From Rhinopomastus cyanomelas (lineage: Eukaryota > Chordata > Aves > Bucerotiformes > Rhinopomastidae): a stretch of DNA of 64,000 bases. The position numbers and the translations under genes were made by a program. A model generated the notes under the pieces. It saw only the letters and a program-made list of their open reading frames with translations, was not told the DNA's origin and did no database searches. The DNA is taken from NCBI GenBank assembly GCA_013400115.1, contig VXBP01004075.1:220405-284404 (forward strand), in the 5' to 3' direction. Position 1 is the first letter of the stretch. Each line of letters starts with the position of its first letter. Shown here one piece after another: positions 55,046 through 64,000 of the stretch.

Positions 55046-56465
55046 CATTGATTTTTTTTTTCCTATGAAGAGAAAAATGGGAAATATGACAAAACCCCAA
55101 AGTATCTGCATCTGAATTCTAGGCAAGGTATAATTTTAGGGTTAACTGACTATGGGAAACTTCTGGAACTTAAGAGCTTCACCCAATGATTATTAATTTC
55201 ATGTGCTTGAGGGTTATTTTTAAACCACAGTCTCCCAGGTGCTGCAGTTAGCTCGTCCTGGGATACTTCAGTCACGTTAACCTTTCCAATCTGTCTCATC
55301 TTTTCTTCCAGACTTAGTCTGTTGAGGCTTTTAAACTTCACTCTTAAAATTAACCTCTTGTCCGTTGAGTCTTCTAGGAGTCTTAATCTGTAGCTTGAGG
55401 TTCTGACACACAGCCAGTGGCCATCAGCTGAAATCATCAGCTCTTTTCAGCATTTCAAACCCAAAGAAGGAAAAAAACAAAGGAAAAATAAGTAAAAAAA
55501 CCCACAAACACGGTCTGTTTCTACCCCAATAATATCAGATGGGCTCTTCTCTTTTTGCAGGAAAATAAATTAACAGATAAATAGCTTGCTTGTATACTAA
55601 ACAGATTAGCCCTTCATGCCATTTAAAGGAAGAAAACTACTTTGCAACAGGAAAATTATTTTTATATCTCCTATCTCACCTGCTGCATTTCCCTTCCATT
55701 CGACCGATAATTTCAACAGACTTTTTATGAAGAGCAATCCCAGACCCCATTATTGTTCCAAGCTCTGACATTCACATAGGAAATGAAAAACTGCCCTAAC
55801 CTTCCTTCCTGCTCATAAAGTCCTGGAAGAGGTGGATAAGACCACAGAATCTTTTGACTTAGGGTACAATTTTTTCTGCATTTGCATAAACCCCCCAAGG
55901 CAGGAAGGAAGAGACAATATTTCAAACCCAATCCCAAATATTTCATTTGGAGCAGTTATCTCATAATTACAGAGCTGCTGTCAATTAGCAGAGAGAGAAA
56001 CCTGTAGAATAATTTTGTGCTGTGAGACACGGAGGAAGGGATGGGGTTGATGGGCTCTGGTACTTATCGCGTGTAGATACACAGCCCTGAACCGAGACCG
56101 GCAACCCCGCAGAGTGGCCAATGATTTCCTTGCCTGGAGGTGAGATGGACCCTGTGCACATCGATCGAAGCAGCTTTTCCTCTTAAAAATGTTTTCTGTT
56201 GTGGGGCAACCGTTGCTGCCACGGTGAGTTAATAGAACAGGGTGATGTTATAGGCAATCTGAGGCATGGATTGTATTCCTCTACCCAAAATGCACTAAGA
56301 GTTTAGAGAGAATACAGTTTTCTTATTAGTGTCCACATGGAGAACTTCCCTGGAAGCGTGAAGACTGTGGAGAAAACATAAAGCCTTTCCTTTAACATCA
56401 CCTGAACCACAGCATCTGCAATAGCAGGCACCTACAATGTCAGGTGGGTCCAGAATAGAGAGAGA
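55046..56465. other. Unique DNA, candidate conserved noncoding stretches
   Basis: 55560-55990 is repeat-free and AT-rich. 56040-56230 keeps CpGs (TACTTATCGCGTGTAG, CCGAGACCGGCAACCCCGC, CATCGATCGAAGCAGC). No gene recognised. Confidence 0.43.
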
Positions 56466-56669
56466 TTCACATCTGGAGCTTGTGTCTAGTTCTGGGCCCA
56501 TTTGTTCCAGAAGGACGCGGAGCTGCTGGAGGGAGTCCAGTGTAGAGCAACAAGGATGATGATGAAGGAAGTGGAGTATCTCCCTCATGGGGAGAGGCTG
56601 AGGGAGCTGGGTCTCTTGAGCTTGGAGAAGAGGAGACTGAGGGGTGACCTCATGAATGTCTATAGATAT
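56466..56669 (+). mobile_element. CR1 internal fragment (group A), no 3' tail
   Basis: The plus-strand ORF2 segment FQKDAELLEGVQCRATRMM...VEYLPHGERLRELGLLSLEKRRLRGDLMNVYRYV ends abruptly at 56669, where a minus-strand copy begins. The terminal part that should follow is absent. Confidence 0.82.
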
Positions 56670-57357
56670 GTCACATGTCCAGGTGGGTCTTAAACGTCTC
56701 CACAGAAAGACACTCCACAACTCACCTAGGAAGCCTGTTCCAGTGCTCTGGCACCCCCACTCTGAAGAAGTTCCTTCTGATATTTCTATGGAACCTCCTC
56801 TGTTCCAGCTCAAACCCACTGCCCCTTGTCCTATCAGTAGATGCCACTGAGCAGAGCCTGGCTCCATCCTCCTGACACCCACCCTTCACATATTTATGAA
56901 CAGTCATGGGGTCACCCCTCAGTCTCTTTTTTTCCAAGCTCAGGAGACCCAGCTCTCTCAGCCTTTCCTCATGAGGATGATGTTCCTCCTCCTTCCTCAT
57001 CTCTGTGGCTCTGCACTGGACTCCCTCCAGCAGTTCTGTGTCCTTTTTGAACCGAGGGGCCCAGAACTGGACACAACACTCCAGATGTGGTCTCACCAGG
57101 GCAGAGTAGAGGGGGAGAAGAACCTCTCTCGATCTGCTAACCATCCCCCTTCTGATCCACCCCAGGATACCATTGGCCCTCTTGGCCACAAGAGCACACT
57201 GCTGGCTCATAGCCATCCTGGTACCCACCAGGACCCCCAGGCCCCTTTCTCCTCAACTGCTCTCCAACAGCTCAGCCCCCAGCCTATACTGGTCCCTGGG
57301 CTTGTTCTTGCCCAGATGCCAGACTCTGCCCTTACCCTTGTTATGGGTCGCCCTCTA
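56670..57357 (-). mobile_element. CR1 3' portion (group A) lacking its tail
   Basis: A minus-strand copy of about 690 bases, from upstream ORF2 (CTTGCCCAGATGCCAGACTC at about 57310) to ACATGTCCAGGTGGGTC at 56673. The last 90 or so bases of the element, including octamers, are missing exactly where it meets the facing plus-strand fragment. Confidence 0.88.
56722..57228 (-). pseudogene. CR1 ORF2 C-terminal relic (168 codons)
   Basis: Reads MSQQCALVAKRANGILGW, SRSREVLLPLYSALVRPHLECCVQFWAPRFKKD, ELLEGVQCRATEMRKE, RLRELGLLSLEKKRLRGDPMTVHKYVKGGCQEDGARLCS and RNIRRNFFRVGVPEHWNRLPR, then a premature stop just before the usual VVESPSLE block. No RT catalytic core is present. Confidence 0.86.
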
Positions 57358-57700
57358 TGAATATTGAAGGAACATGCTGCGTTGCCCTTTAAGAGGGCAG
57401 CAATGGGAATCAATTACTCTGCAGTGGACAGCACGGAAGAAATTAAGGCCAGGCCCTGCTCCTACTGAAATCAATTAGAATTTTGCTCCCGATCGAAATG
57501 AAAGCTGAATCAGACTTCATAACTACTTTTCCACGGACTTTAATAGCCAGCCCTGTGTTTTTATAATGTCTGCATTTAAACAGCTTGTTCGTTTAACAAC
57601 ATCCTCTCTCCTTCATTTATGCTACAAATAAACAGTTGTTGAGCTGATGCCTGAAAAGGGAAAAAAAAAAATAGGAAGGGGGAAAAAAAATAAATAAATA

Positions 57701-57719
57701 AGTTGCTATAGTAGCAACT
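57701..57719. promoter_or_regulatory. Perfect 8-bp inverted repeat, RFX-box-like
   Basis: AGTTGCTA-TAG-TAGCAACT. The half-site GTTGC..GCAAC resembles an X-box bound by RFX factors, but the spacing is wider than canonical, so a real binding site is uncertain. Confidence 0.4.
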
Positions 57720-57798
57720 GAAACAAACAGGATTCACCTCTGGCCCTGCATTTGTTGAGGATAAATTGGGTCGGGTCATTTTTTTTGCAGTCACCATA

Positions 57799-57823
57799 AA
57801 ACAGACCATGCTGTGGTCTGTTT
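57799..57823. other. Perfect 10-bp stem with 5-base loop
   Basis: AAACAGACCA, loop TGCTG, TGGTCTGTTT. It could be a dyad binding site or chance. No promoter or terminator logic applies in this vertebrate context. Confidence 0.5.
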
Positions 57824-58894
57824 ATTTTTAGAACTGTCTAATCAGGGCTTTACGAATGTTTTCATGGTTCCTAGGGTCTGCAGCCCCTCAGAGTGTGCAG
57901 AGGGTGTCTGCTGAAGAGGCTCCTTGCTTTCCATCCCGAGCTGTTGGGATGAGCGTGCCGGTTACTGGTGCGACCACAAAGATGTGGGTGCTGGAGATAC
58001 TGACACCAGAAGGTGTGACATCATCTGCTTTTGCATCAGAGTCACCCAAATGAAGAATAATCTGCCCCATATGGATACTGAGATGGCTGGATTGTGCCAT
58101 TTGGGCCTAATGCCAAGTAAGTGGGGCCTGATAGCTCCAAGCTGTCTGCTGTAGAGGATGGACTTGTCACTCCTTACGTTAGCATTTGAGTTTCCTACTC
58201 TTTGGGTTTGTCGGGGGTTTTTTATTGATGTCCACAAAGGACCAGCAGAATGGACACAACCCAGCAGCATCTTCTTGTGAAGCTTTTCCAACGCCTTTCC
58301 CAGATCTCCAAGGGACAAAACAACAGTTGGCCAAATGCCATCCTGCTTTTTTTTTTTCATGAAGGAAAGGAAAAAGAAAATGGAGGGGAGGAAAAAAAAA
58401 ACAAAGAAGATCAATGACAAGGAGGAAATTCAGGTGTAGAACAGTAAAAGTGACAAAGAGCGAGAACATTAGGAAATTACTGGGATGGCCCATAGTTTTT
58501 TCACGTTTCATTTCAAATTAGTAGAAGGAATGAAGTAACCAAGATGGAAAGGTCAAGAAATTTCTACAGCTGACCTTACTATTGCTTTTCCTCAGACCCA
58601 GGACCACGCTTAACCTGTTCCTCCTGCACTGCATCATATTGTTCTGCCAACTGGCAGAGCAACGAGTTAGTTAACGTTGGACATCAAGCCAAGTACCTGG
58701 TGTTCCATACAAGTGCCAAATGATGGTGTTGTCATGTGGGAGCTGCTGCTCCATCAATCTTATACCATAAACAGGGAGACTGGAGTGGCTCTGACTGGCG
58801 CCTTAGCCTAAGCAGTCAGGCTGAAGTCACACGCATACTTCTACGTACGTGCTTAAGGACTCCACCAAAGCAGGGTCTATAAACGCCACAGTGT

Positions 58895-59011
58895 AGATAA
58901 TATAATGCCACACATCATTATATTAATCAATAATGTAGATATTAAAACATATATTTATCTAGAAATAAAATATATGCATATATAATATATTTTAAGATAT
59001 ATATTATACTT
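58895..59011. repeat. AT-rich low-complexity tract
   Basis: TATATAATATATTTTAAG-like sequence immediately beside the CR1 at 59012. Confidence 0.75.
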
Positions 59012-59508
59012 CACAGAATCACAGAACATTAGGGATTGGAAGGGACTTCCAAAGATCATCTAGTCCAATCCCCCAACACAGCAAGATCCCCTAGATCAAG
59101 TTGCACAGGAATATATCCAGGAGGGTTTTAAACATTTCCAGAGAAGGAGACTCCACAACCCACCTGGGCATCCCCTTCCAGTGCTCTGTTACCCTCACTG
59201 GGTAGAAGGTCTTCTGATATCTATATGGAACGTCCTGTGTTCCAGCTCAAAATCATTGTCCCTCGTCCTATCACTAGATGACACTGAGCAGAGCCTGGCT
59301 CCATCCTCCTGACACCCACCCTTCACATATTTATAGACATCAATGAGGTCACCCCTCAGTCTCCTCTTCTCCCAGCTCAAGAGACCCAGCTCCCTCAGCC
59401 TTTCCTCAGGTGTTCCATTCCCTTCATCACCTTCATTGCTCTGCACTGGACTCCCTCCAGCAGCTCCATGTCCTTCTTGAACTGAGGGGCCCAGAACTGT
59501 ACACAACA
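59012..59508 (-). mobile_element. CR1 3' portion (group A) inserted in AT-rich DNA
   Basis: Tail at 59012. The ORF2 relic is readable as PEERLRELGLLSWEKRRLRGDLIDVYKYVKGGCQEDGARLCSVSSSDRTRDNDFELEHRTFHIDIRR (within 59195-59506). Frameshifted in the final block. Confidence 0.88.
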
Positions 59509-59720
59509 GTCCTTATTAGTATATTATCATTAATGTAAAATGTATTATTTTAATAAATATCAATATACTAACTGTGCATTCATTAATTAATTGGGGTTTA
59601 GTATTTTCTCTATTGTTTATACATTACTTTTATTTATTAACACAAATATGTTTATTCTATATGTAGGTGTTCAATATAGTTAATATTAAATAACAAATAA
59701 AGCATATAAATGCTATCACA
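59509..59720. repeat. AT-rich low-complexity tract
   Basis: Continuation of the AT-rich DNA on the other side of the CR1 (TATTAATTAATTGG-like words). The insertion split one AT-rich region. Confidence 0.7.
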
Positions 59721-60590
59721 TATCTCATACTAATGCATTTCATGCCACAGGTCATGGCCAGCCCGTGGAAAACCTGCTCATGCTCCAGCCTGCAGGTTAA
59801 CCAGGGAGACTTGAGGGAAGGAGGGAATCCTGCCCCTATTTCCAGTGAGGCTGCCAAAAGCTTCTGCTGCAGTCTGCCCCCTCCAGAGACCATGGGGGAA
59901 AAACACACCTCACCAGTTTTCAGCTGGGGAGTGCATTGGGAAGGGCCTCTCCTTGTCTCGCTGCCACCATTCACACCCAGAGTTATGGTCCCTAATAACC
60001 TTTCACATGGCCTGAGAAAGGGCTGGCCAGGTCCTCTGTTTTCCTGGCAACAAGAAAGAGCAGAAGAAACGTAGTTTATGGACACAATAATCTCATTAAA
60101 GCTTCACCATGGCTTCCAGAAGTTTTAATAAACCAGCTGGTTAATCACCACAATATCCCTCCCCCCTCCACTTTATGGAAAGATCCTGCGGTCAGGAAAT
60201 ATAAAACTCTCAACACGTTGACCACAGCGAGGATTACAGCCTCATGCAGTGACACTTCTCCAACTGTGGATCTTGTGTGCTGCACAAACCTCAAACAACC
60301 TCATAAACAAGTTTGAAGCAGACCTAACGCCGGGCTTGCCAAGGAGAACATCAAGAGTGATTCTGTTAATGAGGTCTGGCTGGAGCTGAAACACCTCTCC
60401 TAAGTGTGTTATTTTTAATCAAGTCATTTCCAGCAGGAGCCTTTATGGCAGTGTGCAGTGATTCATTCCTTAACATTTACACTCCAAGGTCCCAGTCTTG
60501 AGTCACTGATGTCACCGAAAGCTTCAGCAGGATGGGTGTTGAATCAGACACCACGGGCTTGACACTTAGTGACTTCCCTGGAGGGGTTCA
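59721..60590. other. Unique intergenic DNA
   Basis: Opposed frames of 113 and 142 codons (59657-60085) overlap on the two strands without known motifs. No gene called. Confidence 0.42.
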
Positions 60591-60658
60591 ACAGACAGGC
60601 AACCACGAGAGGTGGGTTAGTGGTTGGGGGTGGTAGGGCAGATGGTTGGACTGGATGA
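60591..60658 (+). mobile_element. Short CR1 tail (group E-like)
   Basis: GGTGGGTTAGTGGTTGGGGG then GGTTGGACTGGATGATGATA. No octamers of its own, since an inverted group A tail follows immediately. Confidence 0.6.
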
Positions 60659-60659
60659 T

Positions 60660-61102
60660 GATAGAATCATAGAATCATAGAATCCTTAGGGATTGGAAGG
60701 GATCTCAAAAGATCATCTAGTCCAACCCCCCTGACACAGCAGGATCACCTAGACCAAGTCGCACAGGAATACATCCAGGAGGGTCTTGAACATCTCCAGA
60801 GGAGGAGACTCCACAACCCCCCTGGGCAGCCCCTTCCAGTGCTCTGTCACCCTCACTGTAAAGGAGTTCCTTCTCATATGGATGTGGACTCTCCTCCATT
60901 CCAGCTAACACCCATTGTCCCTTGTCCTATCATTGGATGAGCAGAGCCTGGCTCCATCCTCCTGATACCCACTCTTTCCATATTTTTAAAAATGAACGAG
61001 GTCACCCCTCAGTCTGATTTTTTCCAAGATCAAGAGACCCAGCTCCTTCAGCCTTTCCTCATCAGGAAGATGTTCCACTGCCTTCATCATCTTCATGGCT
61101 CT
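60660..61102 (-). mobile_element. CR1 3' portion (group A)
   Basis: Three octamers at 60660-60687, the tail, and the ORF2 terminus with deletions near 60935 and 60985. It ends in the ATGATGAAGGCAGTGGAACA block. ORF2 is broken. Confidence 0.87.
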
Positions 61103-61107
61103 GTGGG

Positions 61108-61372
61108 ATCTTCTCTGTGCGACTTGGTCTAGGTGATCCTGCTCTGGCAGGGATATTGGGCTAGACGGTTTTTCAAGGTCCCTTCTAATCTCTAATATTC
61201 TGTGATTCTATGAACACATCTAGGCAGGTTTAGGATGTAACTTTTGAGGTTCCTTCCTATCACTAACGTTCTCTGATTCTGTGACTCTCTAGGTGATCTT
61301 GCTCTTCTGTCACAGGGGCTGAACTAGACCATCTCCTGAGGTCTCTTCCAACCCCTACCATTCTGTGATACT
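61108..61372 (+). mobile_element. Stack of CR1 tails
   Basis: A group A tail (61108-61213, ending ATTCTGTGATTCTATGA) is followed on the same strand by a degraded tail (61214-61282, CTTTTGAGGTTCCTTCCTAT...GATTCTGTGA) and then by a third (61283-61372, CTAGGTGATCTTGCTCTTCT...CATTCTGTGATACTA). These are either serial insertions or a multi-tail element. Confidence 0.7.
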
Positions 61373-62190
61373 ACATGGACTCTCCAGTTCATCAAGTGCA
61401 TCACTAAGAGTCAAAGGTAGCATTAGAGTCCTCTGAGACCCTGTAAATCCCACTGAGAAACAAGGGTTTGGAGATTATATTCATCCAGCCTCTCCAGGAT
61501 GGCTCAAGCTTCCTCCTAAAGGGAACCTCTGCAACTTAAACAGGCACCTAACTTATAGGCGAGTAAAATCTAATGAGATTAACTTCAGGCTCTTAGTAAA
61601 CTAAGAGTATAGCTCTCCATCCCTGTTTATGTACATAAAAAATGAGAGCTAAAGCAGCTGTTCCAGCAGAGCCAAGAAAAGACCCTGCGCTTCCACCTCG
61701 CTTCCATGCCATGTCTCTCCTCACTGAGCCACATGGTTTCTCTAAATGTTTTCTACTCCTGCAAATTTACTGCTTCCAGATAGTGGTTCCCAAGTAGTTG
61801 TTTAATTAAAGCCCCCATGTAGCCAAGTTTATTCTAGAACTCTGGAATAGCTATTCTGGTGAATTCTGTCAAGAAACCCTAAGGCACCTGGAGAGAAGTG
61901 TGTGCCTGTCGCGATGAGAAGCTCTTAGAAGGTGAAACTAAAGGGAAACTTGCAGCTGGTGGAGGGCAGTGAGACCGTTGCTGGTAGCATCATTTTAAAT
62001 CATTCTGGCATGAAAACAACTAGAGCTGCACAACTAGTTTGGAGATGGAAAGGAAGATTGGATTAATTCAACTTCCTTTTAGACTCACATGTGGTCTTCA
62101 AGGCTGCAGTTTAGTTGTGATGGGAATTCACGTTCCCAATAATTTCTTTGAGGCATCGTGATCTCAGGTCTATGAGCAATTTGTTGTGCA
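61373..62190. other. Unique intergenic DNA
   Basis: No gene, RNA or repeat family recognised. GGCACCTAACTTATAGGCGA near 61543 recalls ancient amniote repeats. Confidence 0.45.
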
Positions 62191-63054
62191 TCACAGGTTG
62201 GAAGGGACCTCGAAAGATCATCCAGTCCAATCACCCCACCACAGCAGGATCACCTAGACCTAGTCACACAGGAACATGGCCAGGTGGGCTTTAAACTTCT
62301 CCAGAGAAGAGGACTCCACAACACCCACAGGCAGCCCCTTCCAGTGCTCCATCACCCTCACTGGGAAGAAGTTCCTTCTCAGACTGATGTGGAACCGCCT
62401 CTGTTCCAGCTCACACCCACTGCCCCTTGTCCTATCATTGGGAGCTCCTGAGCAGAGCCTGACTCCATCCTCCCGAGACCCACCTTTCACAGATTTATCA
62501 ACGTTCATGGGGTCACCCCTCAGTCTCCTTCGTCCTATCACTAGATGACACTGAGCAGAACCTGGCTCCATCCTCCTGACACCCACCCTTCCCTTATTTA
62601 TAAACATTAATAGGGTCACCCCTCAGTCTCCTCTTCTCCAAGCTCAAGACACCCAGCTCCCTCAGCCTCTCCTTAGCAGGGAGATGCTCCACTGCCTTCA
62701 TCATCTTCGGGGCTCTGTGATGAATTCTCTCCAGCAGTTCTGTGTCCTGGAACTGAGGAGCCCACAACCGGACACAAGATTCCAGATGTGGTCTTCTCAG
62801 GGCAGAGTAGAGGGGGAGAAGAAACTCCCTCCATCTACTAACCTCCCCTCTTCTCATCCACCCAAGGATGCCACTGGCCTTCTTGGTAACAAGGGCATAT
62901 TGCTGGCTTCTGGCCATCCTGCTGTCCACCAGAACCCCCAGGTCCCTTTCTCCTCCACTTCTCTCCAACAGGTCAGTCCCCAACCTGTACAGGTCCCTGG
63001 GGTTGTTCTTGCCCAGATGCCAGGCTCCACACCACCCTTATTATAGGTCATTCC
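62191..63054 (-). mobile_element. Long CR1 3' portion (group A) with an internal two-subfamily duplication
   Basis: About 860 bases of minus-strand element, starting inside the tail (octamers missing) and reaching upstream ORF2 near 63054. A segment of about 102 bases (from the DRTRG block to the RRLRGD block) is present twice, 62428-62530 and 62531-62632. The copies differ in subfamily-diagnostic bases: one carries the GAPNDRTRGSG version, the other the QCHLVIGRR / ACTAGATGACACTGAG version. Relics readable in the minus strand are at 62260-62619 and 62594-62983. ORF2 is not functional. Confidence 0.88.
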
Positions 63055-63627
63055 ATTTCTCCCCACAGGGATATGTTTGATATATGAAAATCAAGCTGAG
63101 CTTATTAATTTTAATTAGCTGCATAGTTTATGATGTGTTAGCTCTTTGCCTTGATTGGATTCATTTCATTCTTAGAAACACGTGTTACCTGTGTAAAAGG
63201 TATTTCTAGATACTTCTGCCACAGACACCCTCTAACAGTCATTGGAAGTTCCTTCTTGGTCCAAACTTTCCTGCAGAAAACTTACTGAATAAATTAAAGG
63301 TTGGAAAAAGGGACACACTGGGAGCATGAACAGAGCAAAAAATATCTGTGGTATTTTACTTGAGCCAGTGGTCAATGTTTTGTCAACTAGACCAGCATCG
63401 TTCTGTTGGGTTCATTGACTGCATCCCCTGATTCTGTAGCCCTTGATCCTCCTACAGGAAGGAGACTGCTTTTGACTTTCAGCACACCAGAGGAAGGGCT
63501 GGCCCAGCTAACACTTCAGTTTGGAACCCTACTCTCCACACTCACCTCTCACAATCCTCACTCCATAAACCTGGGCTTTCAGCTGGTCTCTTGTGGCCCT
63601 ACTGGTTTCTAGAAAACTTGATATACA
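63055..63627. other. Unique intergenic DNA
   Basis: A TTAATTTTAATTAGCTGC stretch lies near 63105. No gene recognised. Confidence 0.48.
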
Positions 63628-63980
63628 AAGAGCAGCTGAGGGAACTGGGGTTATTTAGTCTAGAGAAGAGGAGGCTGAGAGAAGATCTTGCTCTCTACAA
63701 GTACCTAGAAGGGGGATGTAGCGAGGCTGGTGTTGGTCTCTTCTACCAAATTCCCGATGATAGGACAAAGGGAAATGGCCTCAAGTTACATCAGGGGAGG
63801 TTTAGATTGGATCTTAGGAAGAAATTCTTTCCTGAGGGTGGTTGGGTGCTGGAACGCTGTCCAGGGACGTGGTGGAGTCCCCAGCCCTGGAGGTGTTTAG
63901 AAACCAAGTAGCTAGAGCACTTGAGGCCATGGTGTAGGGGTTAGGGAGCTGTTAGGGTGAGGGCTGGACTTGATGATGAC
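63628..63980 (+). mobile_element. CR1 3' portion (group E)
   Basis: The plus frame reads KEQLRELGLFSLEKRRLREDLALYKYLEGGCSEAGVGLFYQIPDDRTKGNGLKLHQGRFRLDLRKKFF, then a frameshift. The tail lacks clear octamers and is cut by the next element. Confidence 0.85.
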
Positions 63981-64000
63981 TATGAGCCAGCAATGTGCTC
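63981..64000 (+). mobile_element. Start of another CR1 ORF2 fragment, cut by the window edge
   Basis: TATGAGCCAGCAATGTGCTC matches the ORF2 segment seen at 37093 and 40738. It continues beyond the window. Confidence 0.7.

Larger units (their letters stand above)
57358..58894. other. Unique DNA, candidate conserved noncoding element with palindromes
   Basis: 57400-57860 is repeat-free, with AATCAATTA-type cores and CpGs (TGCTCCCGATCGAAATG). It holds two perfect short palindromes annotated separately. The remainder to 58894 shows poly-A and poly-T runs near 58350-58400 and no recognisable gene. Confidence 0.45.

Noticed and set aside
59657..60085. Overlapping 113- and 142-codon frames on opposite strands
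   Set aside because: No motif on either strand, and mutual overlap is expected when stops are scarce by chance.

Overview
The window looks like intergenic DNA from a bird nuclear genome, probably a CR1-rich lineage such as woodpeckers, toucans or hornbills/hoopoes. It is packed with 3' ends of CR1 LINE retrotransposons. By hand tally these cover about 20 kb of the 63 kb of called sequence, close to one third. Many of them end in the CR1 terminal octamer (ATTCTATG or ATTCTGTG) rather than poly-A, which is diagnostic of CR1. Ordinary birds carry far less CR1; Piciformes and Bucerotiformes are known for excess. The order-level placement is inference. I see no convincing host protein-coding gene, rRNA, functional tRNA or CRISPR. 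The open frames are CR1 ORF2 carboxy-terminal relics, tandem-repeat translations or chance.

I sorted the CR1 copies into working groups, which are my own labels. Group A is the commonest, ending GGTCCCTTCCAATCCCTAATG-octamer, and encodes the ...VESPSLE.FKTHLDVFLCDLV terminus. Group B has the ...REVVDAPSLEVFKARLDGAL terminus. Group C has ...KEVVAAPSLAVLKARLAGAL. Group D has ...FSQVI..RSRGKG.KLQQ. Group E is the classical avian type ending GGTTTAGTGGTGG...TTGGACTTGATGATCTTAA. Group F ends in GATACTGTG units.

Layout: 1-6.2 kb is a dense CR1 cluster holding a tRNA-Lys-like head joined to a CR1 tail (4190-4358, minus), which reads as a SINE. 6.2-12.2 kb is mostly unique, with scattered CpG-bearing blocks. 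12.2-16 kb is CR1 with nested insertions. 17.0-17.6 kb is a 10-bp minisatellite with a 150-160-bp higher-order period. 18-31 kb alternates CR1 fragments and unique DNA. 31.65-32.0 kb is a 35-bp minisatellite grown out of a CR1 3' tail, followed by a CpG-rich unique block (32.26-32.88 kb). 35.1-35.8 kb is a decayed avian LTR/ERV-like segment beside a 51-bp tandem repeat. 37-41.3 kb is dense CR1, including a head-to-head inverted pair. 41,471-42,464 is an assembly gap of Ns between a G run and an AAAAT-type repeat. 43-64 kb is again CR1-rich, with the least damaged ORF2 relics at 54.3-55.0 and 56.7-57.2 kb.

The most unusual theme is tail stacking. All five group B 3' ends in the window run directly into a second, group A 3' tail, and the junctions are shared between loci. 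This implies a chimeric CR1 family that spread with two tails. Related oddities are a group D element with its 3' UTR duplicated (50.10-50.28 kb), a triple tail (52.48-52.67 kb), a stack at 61.1-61.4 kb, the tail-derived minisatellite, and a CR1 whose internal 102-bp segment is present twice in two subfamily versions (62.43-62.63 kb). The nested and inverted copies record successive waves of insertion, with groups A and F inserting into older copies.
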